Source: Azadirachta indica
Taxonomy: Eukaryota; Streptophyta; Magnoliopsida; Sapindales; Meliaceae
NCBI GenBank assembly: GCA_022749755.1
Contig: CM040445.1
Location: forward strand, 4,857,182-4,921,181
Direction: 5' to 3'
Length of the DNA stretch: 64,000 nucleotides
Part shown: in pieces, positions 47,861 through 59,414 of the stretch
Position numbering within the stretch: position 1 is the stretch's first letter
Layout of the letters: each line of letters opens with the position of its first letter
Position numbers and translations under genes: made by a program
The notes under the pieces: model-generated
What the model was told of the DNA's origin: nothing
Databases searched by the model: none
The model's input: only the letters and a program-made list of their open reading frames with translations

Positions 47861-48500
47861 GGATGTCATGTGCCACCAACACGAGTAGTACTCTGCAAGC
47901 ACGCGAGCTTCATCCACCAATATTGCGCATTGCGCTGTATGCGTGAACGGATCCTACCACGACCATAGTGGGCATATTGGCTGAAATCTCCACTAAGGCA
48001 GCAAGCAAAATCCCATTTGAACCTTTTCTCATTGAGCTGGACAAAAAGCAAGACAAGGAGGCAGTTTGCACTGTGGGGTGCCACTGTAGCTTAGGCACTG
48101 TTCATACCCAATAGGATCAATATGTGATAGTGGGGTTAGGTGGGATGTTTTTATTTTTTGTATATAAAATATTGTAAAGTAATCTCAGCCCTCTATAGTG
48201 CTTTGTAAAAAGCAATTTTGGCCATTGAAATGTACATATACATGTGTAATATTTACTTTGGTAGAGGAAGAAAATACTTATCATTTTCCTGCCATTTTCT
48301 CTCACGTTCTGCGCTCTCTTCTTTTACATTTGCTTTCCCTTTTCACTCACATTAGGCAGGAAATTCACACTCCTCACAACCCACACAAGCACACCTACTT
48401 GATCTTAACTATTTAAGATTTACCTAGTTCGATTTTTTCGCAAGCTAAGTTAGGTGCCACACAGTGTTAGGATTTCAAATTTTCCAGCACGTGACAAACC

Positions 48501-48901
48501 GCTGACCTTGGACAACGAAGTAGTATCTTGAATTTTATATCATTTAACAACCATCTTGATTAACCATACATGATTAATCCCTTTGAATGTCATAACAAAA
48601 ATAATCAAACACTAGCTTTTGGAACTTAAATATAGCAAGACTTTGATGATCCTCTTATCACAAACAGGCAAAAAATGTCAACTGACTAGTTTCTTTATGT
48701 TGTTTTTGGGAAGTAACTTGTCATTCGCAATGATTTATATATACAGCCAGGCTTCTTAGAAATAGCCAATTAGCAGCATTGAATTTATCTACAATTGCAA
48801 GAGTTTAAATGTCCTTTAGCATCAAGGAATATTGATTGCCTCGGGATGTACATTAATATGGTAGAAAAGGTTGTGAATGTAGAGAGATTGATACACTATG
48901 G
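48501..48901. other. 3' flank of the CbbY-type gene
   Basis: Between the old retrotransposon and the stop codon of the minus-strand HAD gene; probably its 3' UTR. No other feature seen. Confidence 0.5.
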
Positions 48902-51900
48902 CTAACTAACATACTGCTTCTGAAGAAGGCTTCCACAGAAAGCTAAGTCAAACCGTTCTTCTGGAGGATCTCCAATACAATCAAAGACCGCATCTGCATT
49001 TAAGAAATCTTCGTCGGCTGTGTAACTGCATTTGGAGATTATCTACATAAGCAGTAGCAAAGATAACTCCCAAATTATGCATGTACCCATTCTCACTAGT
49101 TTGAAGAATATACAGGATACCTCCAAGGTTTGCAAATCATTGTCATGATATGCATACACATTACTGAAACATCACAGAAAGAGAGCAACTGACTGCAAAA
49201 CTTTGAATTAGTCAAGAATAAAGTTACCCGCTCTTTGTTACTATACACTTCATTTCTGCGGCTTTAGCAGCTGCCAGTCCTATGGCACTGTCCTCGACCA
49301 CAACACAACTGTAGCAAAGAGAAAGAGATCACTGAATAACAAACATTTTGCATTGGGAAAAACAAATATCAATGATAGAAGGCATAAGCATACGTAAGAT
49401 AGCATGTGGAAATTGATTAGTAGTTATAAAATGATGACAGTTGCTTGTTTTAATAAATTAATTTTAGCAAATGAATCCATAACTATGGTGAAAGTAAAAT
49501 TTTCATCTTTCAATTTGATCCAGAAGATATGTTTCAAGTAAAAGTTCAACTAATTTGTTCTGATAACAAATAAGATCGATTGGGAACTGTTTCATTAAAT
49601 ACCTTGAAGGATCAACACCCAGAGTGTTGGCTGCTAATACATAAATGGCCTGTCAGGAAGAATGAATGCAGTTCAGCGGCAGAGAACACATCCTCATAAT
49701 TAAATAACACGTAACTACAGGAAAACAAAAACACACATATTGCATATGAAGTTAAATGCAAAGACATTTTTTCTGTCAGAGTTAGATAACTAGGGAGGAA
49801 GGATTTTAAGTCACACTATTCCAATTTCCAAGTACTTATGTCCATGTAAGAGAGAAATGTTTACTGGATCAGGCTTTTTGCGAGGAACCACATCTCCAGC
49901 AAATATCTGTATTTTATCAGCTCGCTCTGGTCCCAGCAAGCAAGAAACTATTGCAGATACCTGAAATTAATGCTTATATTTCAGTCATCAAAGATAGGAG
50001 GATCTGAAATTCGTCATTATTTAACATAACCATGATACTTACAGACGCTTGATCCTGACCTTAATATTTAAACATGCCTCAAGGGAGTAAAGGGATTGGA
50101 ACTAATGTGCTCAAAAAATATCAAAATATTTAATTACTTGTCAGACTCTTCATTGATTCTTCCAAAATTTTCCATCAACTCTGTTATGTAAGAGTTGGCT
50201 TTACAGAAACAGAGAAACTCTGACCAATGCCCTTTAAATGATTATGATAGAGCGAGTGCATTATTATCACAAAACAGATCATTTCCAGTCATAGTAAGCT
50301 AATCACACAAGCAATTACAGTTTTAGAACCTGATTATTCATACCGCCTTCTCATTGGAGGTGCTGCATACAGCAACTTTGACTCCTTTCTCCAAAGCCTG
50401 ATCAATTAGCCTGCATAATATGATAAGAAAACTCATCAAAGCATAAATCTGGAATTGTAGAATTCATTTCAATGTGGACTTGTACATCTACTTTCAAAGA
50501 AACTTCCTTTCCCAGCAGTAATTGTTGGGATAACGTGTGAGATTTGGAATCTCACATTTTCTAGGTAAAGAAAGAGTACATAACTTATATATACCATAGA
50601 AGGTCCACAGAAGATTGGCTTAAGCTTTTGGGTTCAAGGTGGTATTGAACATGCATACCAAATTGTCTCATACAATGGATTTGTTTTGTGATTTCCAAAT
50701 TCATGTTCTCGAAAAATGTAATATCAAAACCAATCATCACAACAAATGAAAGTTAGGAAGTACAACAATAAAAGCTGATACTTCAGAGGCTTAACACATG
50801 AAAAAAGGAGATTCTTGAGAACATGTGAGGCTGGAATCTCACATTAGAAAGGTACACGGGGAGAGAATAATTTTTTAACTCTTAACAGATTAAGTCTAAG
50901 AAGATGCCATATCATCACAATGCAGGGGTTCCTATGTGATACCCGGATCTGTGTTTTCCCCTATAATAACCATATTTGTATAATTAAATAGAAAGTTGAA
51001 ATACAGAATGGCAAAATGTCCTCATATTTTAATTTCAATAATGCTAACAGAAGTGCTATATTGTTGATTCTGCTCCTGGTAACTAGGGGAAGGCATGTCT
51101 CGGACTCATATATGATTGACTGCCAACACTCTAAATATGTCATTACTAGTAGGAACTTCCAACTATTTGCCGCATTCCCAAATGCCACACATATCAGACA
51201 TAACAGACTTACATTGATACTTTTATTCCTTAACTTGGATGGAGAAGATAGAAATCCAAGAGGCAATAAGCCACTGACTTCCATATGGTCATTGACAAGG
51301 TAAGCAATCAAAGACATTTATCGTGATTTCAGTAAGCATTGGTGTTTACCTAATCAAACGACCTACAGGTGTTACTGGCTATTTGGGTTGCTTTGGCCTA
51401 AACTCAAGCTTGAAGGATTGCCTTCCTTGTATAGTTACATGTTTGAAGAATTAAATGTAAATAAACACAACAATCAAGTATGGAATACTGTATAGATGAA
51501 CAGAAGTTCAGATGATAACCAACTTTGCAACACCGGGCCGGAGAGGAAGCAACTTTTTCTCAATAAGGGCCATGAACAATGCTGTCTTCCTTTTGTGAAG
51601 AGAAGCTACAAATTCCTTTCTTTCTTCTTCACTGGATGGTGCCTTTTCTGGCCAACCAGTCTTGTTGAAGTAGGCTGTCATCCTACAAAACCACAATTTG
51701 CATAGTTCTCAGATTCCTAGCTCTCTGGCATAAGATTTTATTGGGCAAACAAAAGATAGAAAACTATCAAGAACTTCAGAGGAGACAATACCTTTCTTTT
51801 CCACCTCCAATTTTAAGCAACTCACCATACAAATCCACATCCCAGGTAACACCCAATCCTTTCTGCAAAATTAGTACCATGTTATCATCCATTGCAACTC

Positions 51901-52715
51901 ATTTACCATCTATCCAACATTCTTCCAAAATATTAAAGCAAATTTGCCATCTCACAGACACAAAAACGCTCAATCCAAAAAAGTTACAACTATTTTTCCC
52001 ACCAATTTTCAAGAAAATGGAGGAAAATATCCAAGCATATTACGATAACATTCTGTACCTTAAACTAAGACGTGCTTAGTTTCCGAAAACGGTAAAACTC
52101 GGCACTTCAACTGCAAGTTTTTGTCTTTATTTTGGATAATTCAACAACTAACATTTAACTCGAATGAACAGATTTAACGAAATACCCATGTAGGATTTCT
52201 CTTTTGGACATTTTCGTAGCAACCAAAGTAAGTATTCCACCATAATCTCCCAGCACAACACGAAACCACATGGAAAGGTTGAAAAAGGTCTAGAATTCAC
52301 AACATAGCAGCGAGTAACCACACAAAAACGAATTTAAAACAAAAAGCAGAAAAGCATAGAATCGAAGCAACAGAGTGAGTACTTCTTTGAAAGTGTCATT
52401 AAACGAAATCCTGTGGCCGTCCTTCTCGGTGTCAACGAGCACGCCATCGCAGTCAAATAGAAGAGCCGACGGAAGAACAGAAGAAGAAGAAGAAGAAGAA
52501 GAAGCTGAGCAACTGACTCTACCATTTCTAATGGTCAATGGTTTGAAACTAGCTGTTTTATTAACACTTATTCTCGAGCCCAACAGAGAAGATGAGAAGA
52601 TACTCTTTTCATTGGCTTTGCTACTACAAAAGGGAATGTGCTTCTGAGAGTTATAAGCTGTTGAAAAAGAGAATGTAGGTAAAGAAACAGAGAAGGCGAT
52701 TGTTGATGATGCCAT
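48902..52715 (-). CDS. CBBY: Plastid CbbY-type HAD phosphatase
   Basis: Eight exons on the minus strand: 52383-52715, 51792-51862, 51524-51682, 50344-50410, 49865-49960, 49603-49649, 49228-49308, 48902-49025. They total 978 nt, or 325 residues. The first ~70 residues are Ser-rich and basic, a likely transit peptide, with a run of eight or so Ser encoded by a GAA/TTC microsatellite (about 52484-52501 on the plus strand). HAD motif I is LLFDCDGVLVDTEKDG (nucleophile Asp88, acid Asp90), motif II is VAVCSTSNEK and motif IV is CVVVEDSAIGLAAA. Plant CbbY is known to dephosphorylate xylulose-1,5-bisphosphate, a Rubisco inhibitor, in the stroma; the match to that protein (At3g48420) is from memory. 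It is transcribed divergently from the APE1L gene. Confidence 0.92.
50530..50850. repeat. Hairpin-bearing repeat in a CBBY intron
   Basis: A near-perfect palindrome, TGTGAGATT TGG AATCTCACA, lies at about 50539-50559. A related one (TGTGAGGCTGGAATCTCACA) lies at about 50825-50844. Both sit in the large intron between exons 51524-51682 and 50344-50410. They could mark the ends of a small inserted element; there is no coding content between them. Confidence 0.4.
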
Positions 52716-53519
52716 GAGAGCTCTTAAGGAATTTGTCAGTTTGTGGTCTGGTGTCTGTGTAACGGTCTTTATGTCCCAAACTTATCCAGCGTTAACGCCA
52801 CAGAAATTTTCTGGGTGCGCACTGCGCATAGAGGCATGTTCGAAAAGGGTCGGGTAAGATTATTGGGCTTACAATCCACTGTGACAAATTTGCTTGGGCT
52901 AAATTTGTTTGGCCCGTTTGGGTGTCTTCAGTGAAACGGGTCGGATACGATTGTCCAACTATGCATACAAAATTCAAAACAAGTAGTTACTAATTGCATA
53001 ATTTCAATTCCTCGACTGAAATTCGGAGAAAGTCTTAAAAATTTATGCAGTGATATTCCACTATTTACCCTTTTAAAAAATTAATTAATTGGTAAAATAA
53101 CTGAATAAATAAATTAAATTTTAGAATATATGACACGATTCTTTTAGATGATTTCAAATAAGTCTTTTTATCTTAAATTCATCACAATTCACAAACATAT
53201 AAATTTAATCTAAACTAAATAATTATTCAAATAAATAAAGAATAATATATTTTTTGGTGCAAATATGCCGTTTATGTTATAATAAATCAAATTTTATTCA
53301 ATTAAGATCTTAATAAAATTATAATTAAAAGTGTTACTATTGGAAAAAAATAAATAAATAAATAAAAAGGGTAAATGGTAGGGGTAATGGTATAAATGAA
53401 AAGACAGTACATTCATGATTCATGTATTGGGAGAAGTGAAGGAGGGATGGTGTTTAATAGGAGTAGAGAACAAACCAAGATGTAGCAGAAACTGACTTAC
53501 GGCGTCGGAAAGCAAAAGC
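52716..53519. promoter_or_regulatory. Shared region between divergent CBBY and APE1L genes
   Basis: An 804-bp interval separates two start codons facing away from each other, so both promoters lie here. The half next to CBBY is GC-richer; the half next to APE1L is very AT-rich. No clear TATA box stands out. Confidence 0.5.
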
Positions 53520-56500
53520 ATGAAGCGATTTTTTAAGCCGATAGAAAAGGATGGCTCAGCCAAGAAACCGGCACTTTTCCCCTCAAAGAAAGATGGCGAC
53601 AACCCCGAAATTAATAACGAAGAAACCAGCAGGAAAGACCCACTCAAGTTCGTTACATGGAACGCCAACAGTTTGCTTCTTCGCGTCAAAAACGACTGGC
53701 CCGAGTTCTCCAAGTTCGTCACGACTTTTGACCCTGATGTCATTGCCATACAGGTGAGTTTCTCTCCTCTCTATGCCTAACGCCTTCCTCTATTTGATTT
53801 TGAACCTTCGTTTTTGTTACTTCGTTGTATGGAAATTAGATATTTGATAAATGTGCGTGATTGTGTAATCGAACTCGAGTGTTGTGTAAAATCGTTTTAT
53901 TCTGTTCTGCATTTGGTAATTAGTGCGTGTTTGAGTTGGAAGCACGGCTATTGTCATATCTGGAATATGGTAGGATTACTGTAACTAGACTTTAACACTT
54001 ACAAAAAGTACTTCGAGATATATTGACAAACTTTCAACTGCATCAGTTTTCAAATCAGCCATGGCTGCAATGCTGGCACAATACCTTCATGATCCTTATT
54101 TACTAAATCCTGATGTGTTGCACTAGAAGGAGTAAACATTTTAGGAAGGCTTTATATGTCATTTTAGTACTATATAAATTATAATGCGTGTTATTTTCTT
54201 TCAGTATTCTGTCTATATTTGCTTTAATTTGGTCACATGCTGGTCTTGGAGCAATATAACTTTGGTAAGACTGTGGGCAACAACCTCTCTAACTGCACGT
54301 TAATGGTAGGAAGTAAGGATGCCTGCTGCTGGTCTAAAGGATGTATCAAAAAATCCAGGAGAGTTGAAAGACGATACAAAACCTTCCCGTGAGGAAAAGC
54401 AGGTAATAATTTTTGTTTCATATTCCTATATCTGATTTGTTTGTGTTTTATATCCCTGAACAACATCAATCAGTGATCTGTGCGTGGAATTAAAATTATG
54501 CATATGATGAGCTCAAGGCCCACATTTGTAATGTTTTTCTAATGTATAATAAACTTTTCTCTTTTCATGTAGATATTGATGCGTGCTCTTTCAAGTCTGC
54601 CATTTGGAAATTATCAGATTTGGTGGTCTCTTGCAGATTCAAAGTATGCAGGAACAGCATTGTTAGTGAAGAAGTGTTTTCGGCCAAAAAAGGTCTCTTT
54701 TTCTCTTGATAAAACAGGTACTTTAATTTTACAACCAGTCACTTTGTTATGTTCATCTGATGAAAAATTTTAACAGATACACAGATACTCCGTTGTCATT
54801 GTAACTTGAAGCTTACTGCTTTTCTTGTTCCAATATTTTTATACCTCACTGGACTGTAGTTTTTTCTTTGCCCTGGGTTGGGGGGAGTTGGGTATTATAC
54901 GGTAACTTGTTTGTCCTTTATATATAGTAGTGTTTAGATATGGTATTTTCACGATAACCAGACAAGAACACATGGTTGCAATTGAAGGAAATTGAAGCTG
55001 TAGATATAACATTTTTTTTAAATTGCCATATTTTGGTTGAAGTTCTTCAAATTCTCTAATTCCAGGGTCATAGTCAAGAATGTAATTATGTGTTGCAGAG
55101 ATTATAATTTGAGTAGTTAAATTTATTCACATTTTGTCAGCTTCAAAGCATGAGCCAGATGGCCGGGTCATTTTAGCTGAATTTGAGACTTTTCGCTTAT
55201 TAAATACCTATGCGCCAAACAATGGTTGGAAAGAGGAGGAGAACTCATTTCAACGAAGAAGAAAATGGGATAAGAGAATCCACGAGTTTGTTTTGCAATG
55301 TTCAGAGAAGCCTCTTATATGGTGTGGTGATCTTAATGTAAGGTGATTATTCTCTTTTTTCCTCCCCCAAAAGTGGCTGGGGTTTGTGAGTGAATATTTG
55401 TAAATTTTTTAGTTTTTTCATTTTCCCATTGTTTTTGTTGGTTGCTCTAGATACTTGTAAATGATCAAGCTATTCACATGCAGGATCGATAGCTTGCCCT
55501 ACTACCAATATCCTATAAACATATATGCACAATCATTCGCTCTAAGAGCTGAAGTAAAATAGTTAATGTAATACAATATTTTTAGTGGATATTCATCATT
55601 TCGCAGAAGTAGGTGGCAATAAAACTGCATTATACGCGACTGCTATACTGGGTAGTATGTAAAAAAGGTGACAGTTTGACTCTGCTGTAAATAAGAAAGT
55701 CTTCCCCAACAAGAAGCAAAACAGGCTTTATTTCATCTATCTTCATTCTTTTTAGACTGGTATTCCCAATAACAACTATACATTTACATACTAATATGCA
55801 ATGTGTTGCCCTGTTCTCTGAGTGCATCAGTATTTTTGTTAAGGAATGTAAGCTTCTTTTTTCATTCATTTGCAGCCATGAAGATATCGATGTGAGTCAT
55901 CCTGAATTTTTCAGTGCTGCAAAGCAAAATGGTTACATTCCTCCAAATAAAGAGGTATTAATCTTGTTGTTGAGGCATATCTTAATGTAACCATGGTTTT
56001 AATTCATCTTCATCATTTCAGTACATAACAACATAGAATATTTTGTAAGCTTTCTGATTGAAACCAAATAACCACAAACATGAAAAACACAAGAGGAGCT
56101 GCTGAAATGAGTAGGGTCCTTTTTTTACTTAGGTCTGTGCATTTCATTTATGAATGCAGATTTGGGCTGTTCACTGAAAAGAATTCACTCTGTTACAAGT
56201 CATAGGGCAACTGGGATTCATTATTTTTTCACTTGATCTGTTGCTGATGCAGGATTGTGGGCAGCCTGGATTTACCATTTCTGAGAGGAAGCGATTTGGT
56301 GCCATATTGAAAGAGTATGTTACTTTTTAGGAAAATCTTCGCGTCTATGATACGCGGTTAGGATGCTGAAACCATGACCTGAACTGATTATTTTTTCCCA
56401 TGAGATGTAGATCAGTCAGAAATAGAGAATGGAGTGAAGGACAACTCTTATAATTTCTTCCAGTGGTCCTCTCTCTCTTCTTCTTCCTTGTTTTTCTTTT

Positions 56501-57548
56501 GGCACAGGGGGCTTTGGGGCTTAATAATCCAGAACAGGTTGTAGGTTATCTAGTATAATTATTTTACCATCATAACCTCACATTTTATTTCGTGGAAAAA
56601 TATCTCCAGTGGTCATGGATTCATATAATTTTTCTAGTTATAAATCTTTCACACTCCTATTTCCCTGTTGAAAACTAATCTTAAAGTATTCGGTGGATTG
56701 TACTCCAGGGGTAGGCTAATAGATGCATACAGATTCTTACACAAGGAAAAGGACATGGATTCTGGCTTCTCGTGGTCTGGACATCCTGTTGGAAAGTAAG
56801 TGTTGAAGTCAAATTTGCAATTTTGGATTTGGATGAGTGACCTGCCACAGGTTTTGGATAATTAGAATGTCTAAAATAAATAACATTATTGTAGTAGGGA
56901 ATGATTCAACTATATTGGTTATGATATACTGAAAGGTGATTTTTTTTTTTCAGGTATCGAGGGAAAAGGATGAGAATAGACTATTTCATTGTTTCAGAAC
57001 AACTCAAAGATCGGATAGTTGCTTGTGAAATGCAGGGGCAAGGAATTGAGTTAGAAGGTATAATTTGTATCATTTCAAATAGTTCTTGACATCATACCAT
57101 ACAAATATTGGAAACTAGTATTTAAACGCATGAATAATGTTATAATGCTCCCTGCCCCATTAGCGAGTCGGAAGACAAAAATATAAATCTAGAGAGCCTG
57201 CTCTTGGATGCCATGGCTAATAGACGCATACGGAATTTTTTCTTCTTTTTTCTTTTTTTTTTTTTTTGGGTTCGGGTTCTGGGGTGGGGGATGAAAGATC
57301 TTTGTGGCGGGTCATTATAACTATCAAATTGTTCTTTCAAAATCTATGGAGCTAAATAAATAGAAAAACTTAAATCATACTTGAGACAATGTGAATCTTA
57401 TCACTCTTTTTTACTCTGTTGATACTTTGACCAATACCAGAGAACTACAAATGGTTTTGCAGGTTTCTATGGGAGTGACCATTGCCCTGTTTCCCTTGAG
57501 CTTTCAGAAACCAGTCCAGAGTCTGATCAGAGATCAATTTCCAAATGA
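53520..57548 (+). CDS. APE1L: AP endonuclease / exonuclease III family protein (APE1L type)
   Basis: Nine exons: 53520-53753, 54310-54402, 54573-54717, 55141-55342, 55876-55954, 56253-56314, 56709-56795, 56954-57057, 57463-57548. They total 1,092 nt, or 363 residues. Motifs of the metal-dependent endonuclease/exonuclease/phosphatase fold appear in order: FVTWNANSLLLRV, AIQEVRMP (metal-binding Glu79), LLNTYAPNNG, IWCGDLNVSHEDID, a TISERKRFG segment, RIDYFIVSE and YGSDHCPVSLEL with the catalytic His. This matches exonuclease III/APE1 enzymes, which cut DNA at abasic sites in base-excision repair. The family resemblance is to Arabidopsis APE1L (At3g48425). The N-terminus MKRFFKPIEK is short and basic; organelle or nuclear targeting is not clear. 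Confidence 0.9.
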
Positions 57549-59414
57549 AATGAAAGTTGATGTAAATGTTTTTCTTTGTTATGGAAACTCTATTACCTCA
57601 ATGTATTAATGGAAACTCAAGTCTTCGTTGAGGGTTCATTCTCGGACAAACCTCGTCCAATTTGACTTGCAATTATGTCTCACCTCTATGTTGAAAACCA
57701 TACATATAAGATGCCCCTCCCAGCCGAGGTCAAATTGGATTTGATTGGATTGGAGCTACATTAGCATCCGAAATTCTATGGTCTATTGCTTCGAATCGTA
57801 CATAGAAACCAGAAAAAAGAAATGGTTTTTATGCAGCCAAACAGAAGGAAGATTGACAAATGTACTATACTAACCTTTTTATTTGTTCGGTGATGGTGTC
57901 CAGCTTGTGCAATGTCCGCACCGATTAACATGTCACGAATCACACTTATTTTTAATATATTTGTTTAAAAGGAAAAAAAAAAAAAAGGTAAACTTATTAA
58001 TTACTAGAAAATAATTTAAAATGATTTCTCAGAAAATAAAAAATTAAAAAAAAAAAATCATGTAATTCACGAACTCTTTTGTTATTTTTTTTTGTACCGA
58101 TATTAATATTGACGAATCCCATTGCACATTGATTGGATACTTTAATGATGGTAGGGGAAAATGGTCCTCCTCCTTCCTAGTTCCTACATGCAGAATATTA
58201 CTTTGGTTGCTATTTATATTTGGTATTTACCGTATCGCCTACCATAACGACCAAGTATACAATCTCAGTTTGACGCGTGTATTCTGTAAAGTAACAACCA
58301 CTTAGATGTCGTTGTCCCGACTCTGGTTGGGTCATATCAGAAACAACTCCGCTGTTGGTTTAATAGTTTACTTTTTCTCCTTCGAGACCTGGTTTGACCA
58401 CACTCATGTCATGTCAAACCTCAATTAAAAAATAATAATAATAAATAAATAAATAAAACCTCTACCCTAGAATCATTACCAGTGCATGAAAAATTAAAAT
58501 TATACCTAAATTAAACATTTAATTAAAATTGATAAACAATTTGTTATATACATATAGAAAGAGAAGTTATTATGAATTCACTATATTAATTTTTTTTATT
58601 GGAAATAAATTGGCTATGTTAATTATACTTGCAAATTATTATGTAATCATATTGTTTGTGCTGATATGTTCAATAAAGTGCATAAAATATCCTATTAAAT
58701 GCTATCTTATGATATAAAAGTTACTATCAAGAATTTATATTACTAAACTTAAAAATAGATAATAACGGGGAATGTTGCGATAAAAAAAATGTGGTAAAAT
58801 GTAACAGGGACGAAAGTGAAAAATTGTTAAAGTAGATCATGTAGAAGTAAAACAAGCGCAGATCTGAAGGGCAAAAGTGCAAAAAAATATTTAATTCACC
58901 ACCGGATTTCACACCAAAAATGAATGCGCATTATCCAGAAATGGAAAGCGCCAAAATGTATTTTCTAATTGCTGAAATGAAAACCCGGAAAAACCAAGTG
59001 GCAAAATCGCAATAAATGAGAAAACCGCTGTCATTTTCAGAACCGCAGCCCAAACCCGAATAAAACCACACTCACATGTCCAGTCTACTACAGTCACACT
59101 TGCCCCTTCCTCTGCCCCCATTTTCACCATTTCCACTCACCTCCTCTGTAATAACAAACCAAACCAAACCAAACCAAAATTAAAAATTAAACATTTAATA
59201 AAAAAAAAAAAAAACAGAGGACAAACACATAATAATATAAAATAATCCATCATCGTCTCTTTTATTTTTTTTCTTCTGAAGAAAATAAAATGAAGCAGCA
59301 GAGAATCTGAACAGCTTATCTCTCTCTTTGTTAGTCTCCGCAATGGAGACTTTCCTATGATTGACCCCCACCAAATTCTTTTTTTTTTTTTAAATTTTTT
59401 TCTAAACCTCTTCA
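57549..59414. other. AT-rich intergenic region upstream of the REF6-type gene
   Basis: Contains the APE1L 3' UTR, poly(A) runs, an (AAT)n/(AAAT)n stretch near 58427-58457, and the REF6 5' leader with CT-rich and T-rich runs (about 59320-59400). No separate gene seen. Confidence 0.5.

Larger units (their letters stand above)
42362..48500 (+). mobile_element. Decayed full-length Ty3/gypsy chromovirus
   Basis: LTRs lie at 42366-43001 and 47864-48496. Both begin TGTCA, the right one ends GTGACA, and there are many differences between them. A 4-bp flank AACC is duplicated at 42362-42365 and 48497-48500. The primer-binding site TTGGTATCAGAG follows the left LTR (about 43003-43014), and GGTGGGGGAGGA precedes the right one. 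The internal region carries gag, protease, reverse transcriptase, RNase H, integrase and a chromodomain-like tail in the usual gypsy order, but with many stops and frameshifts. The primer site, polypurine tract, LTR ends and tail sequence tie it to the same lineage as the young deleted element on the other strand. Confidence 0.93.
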
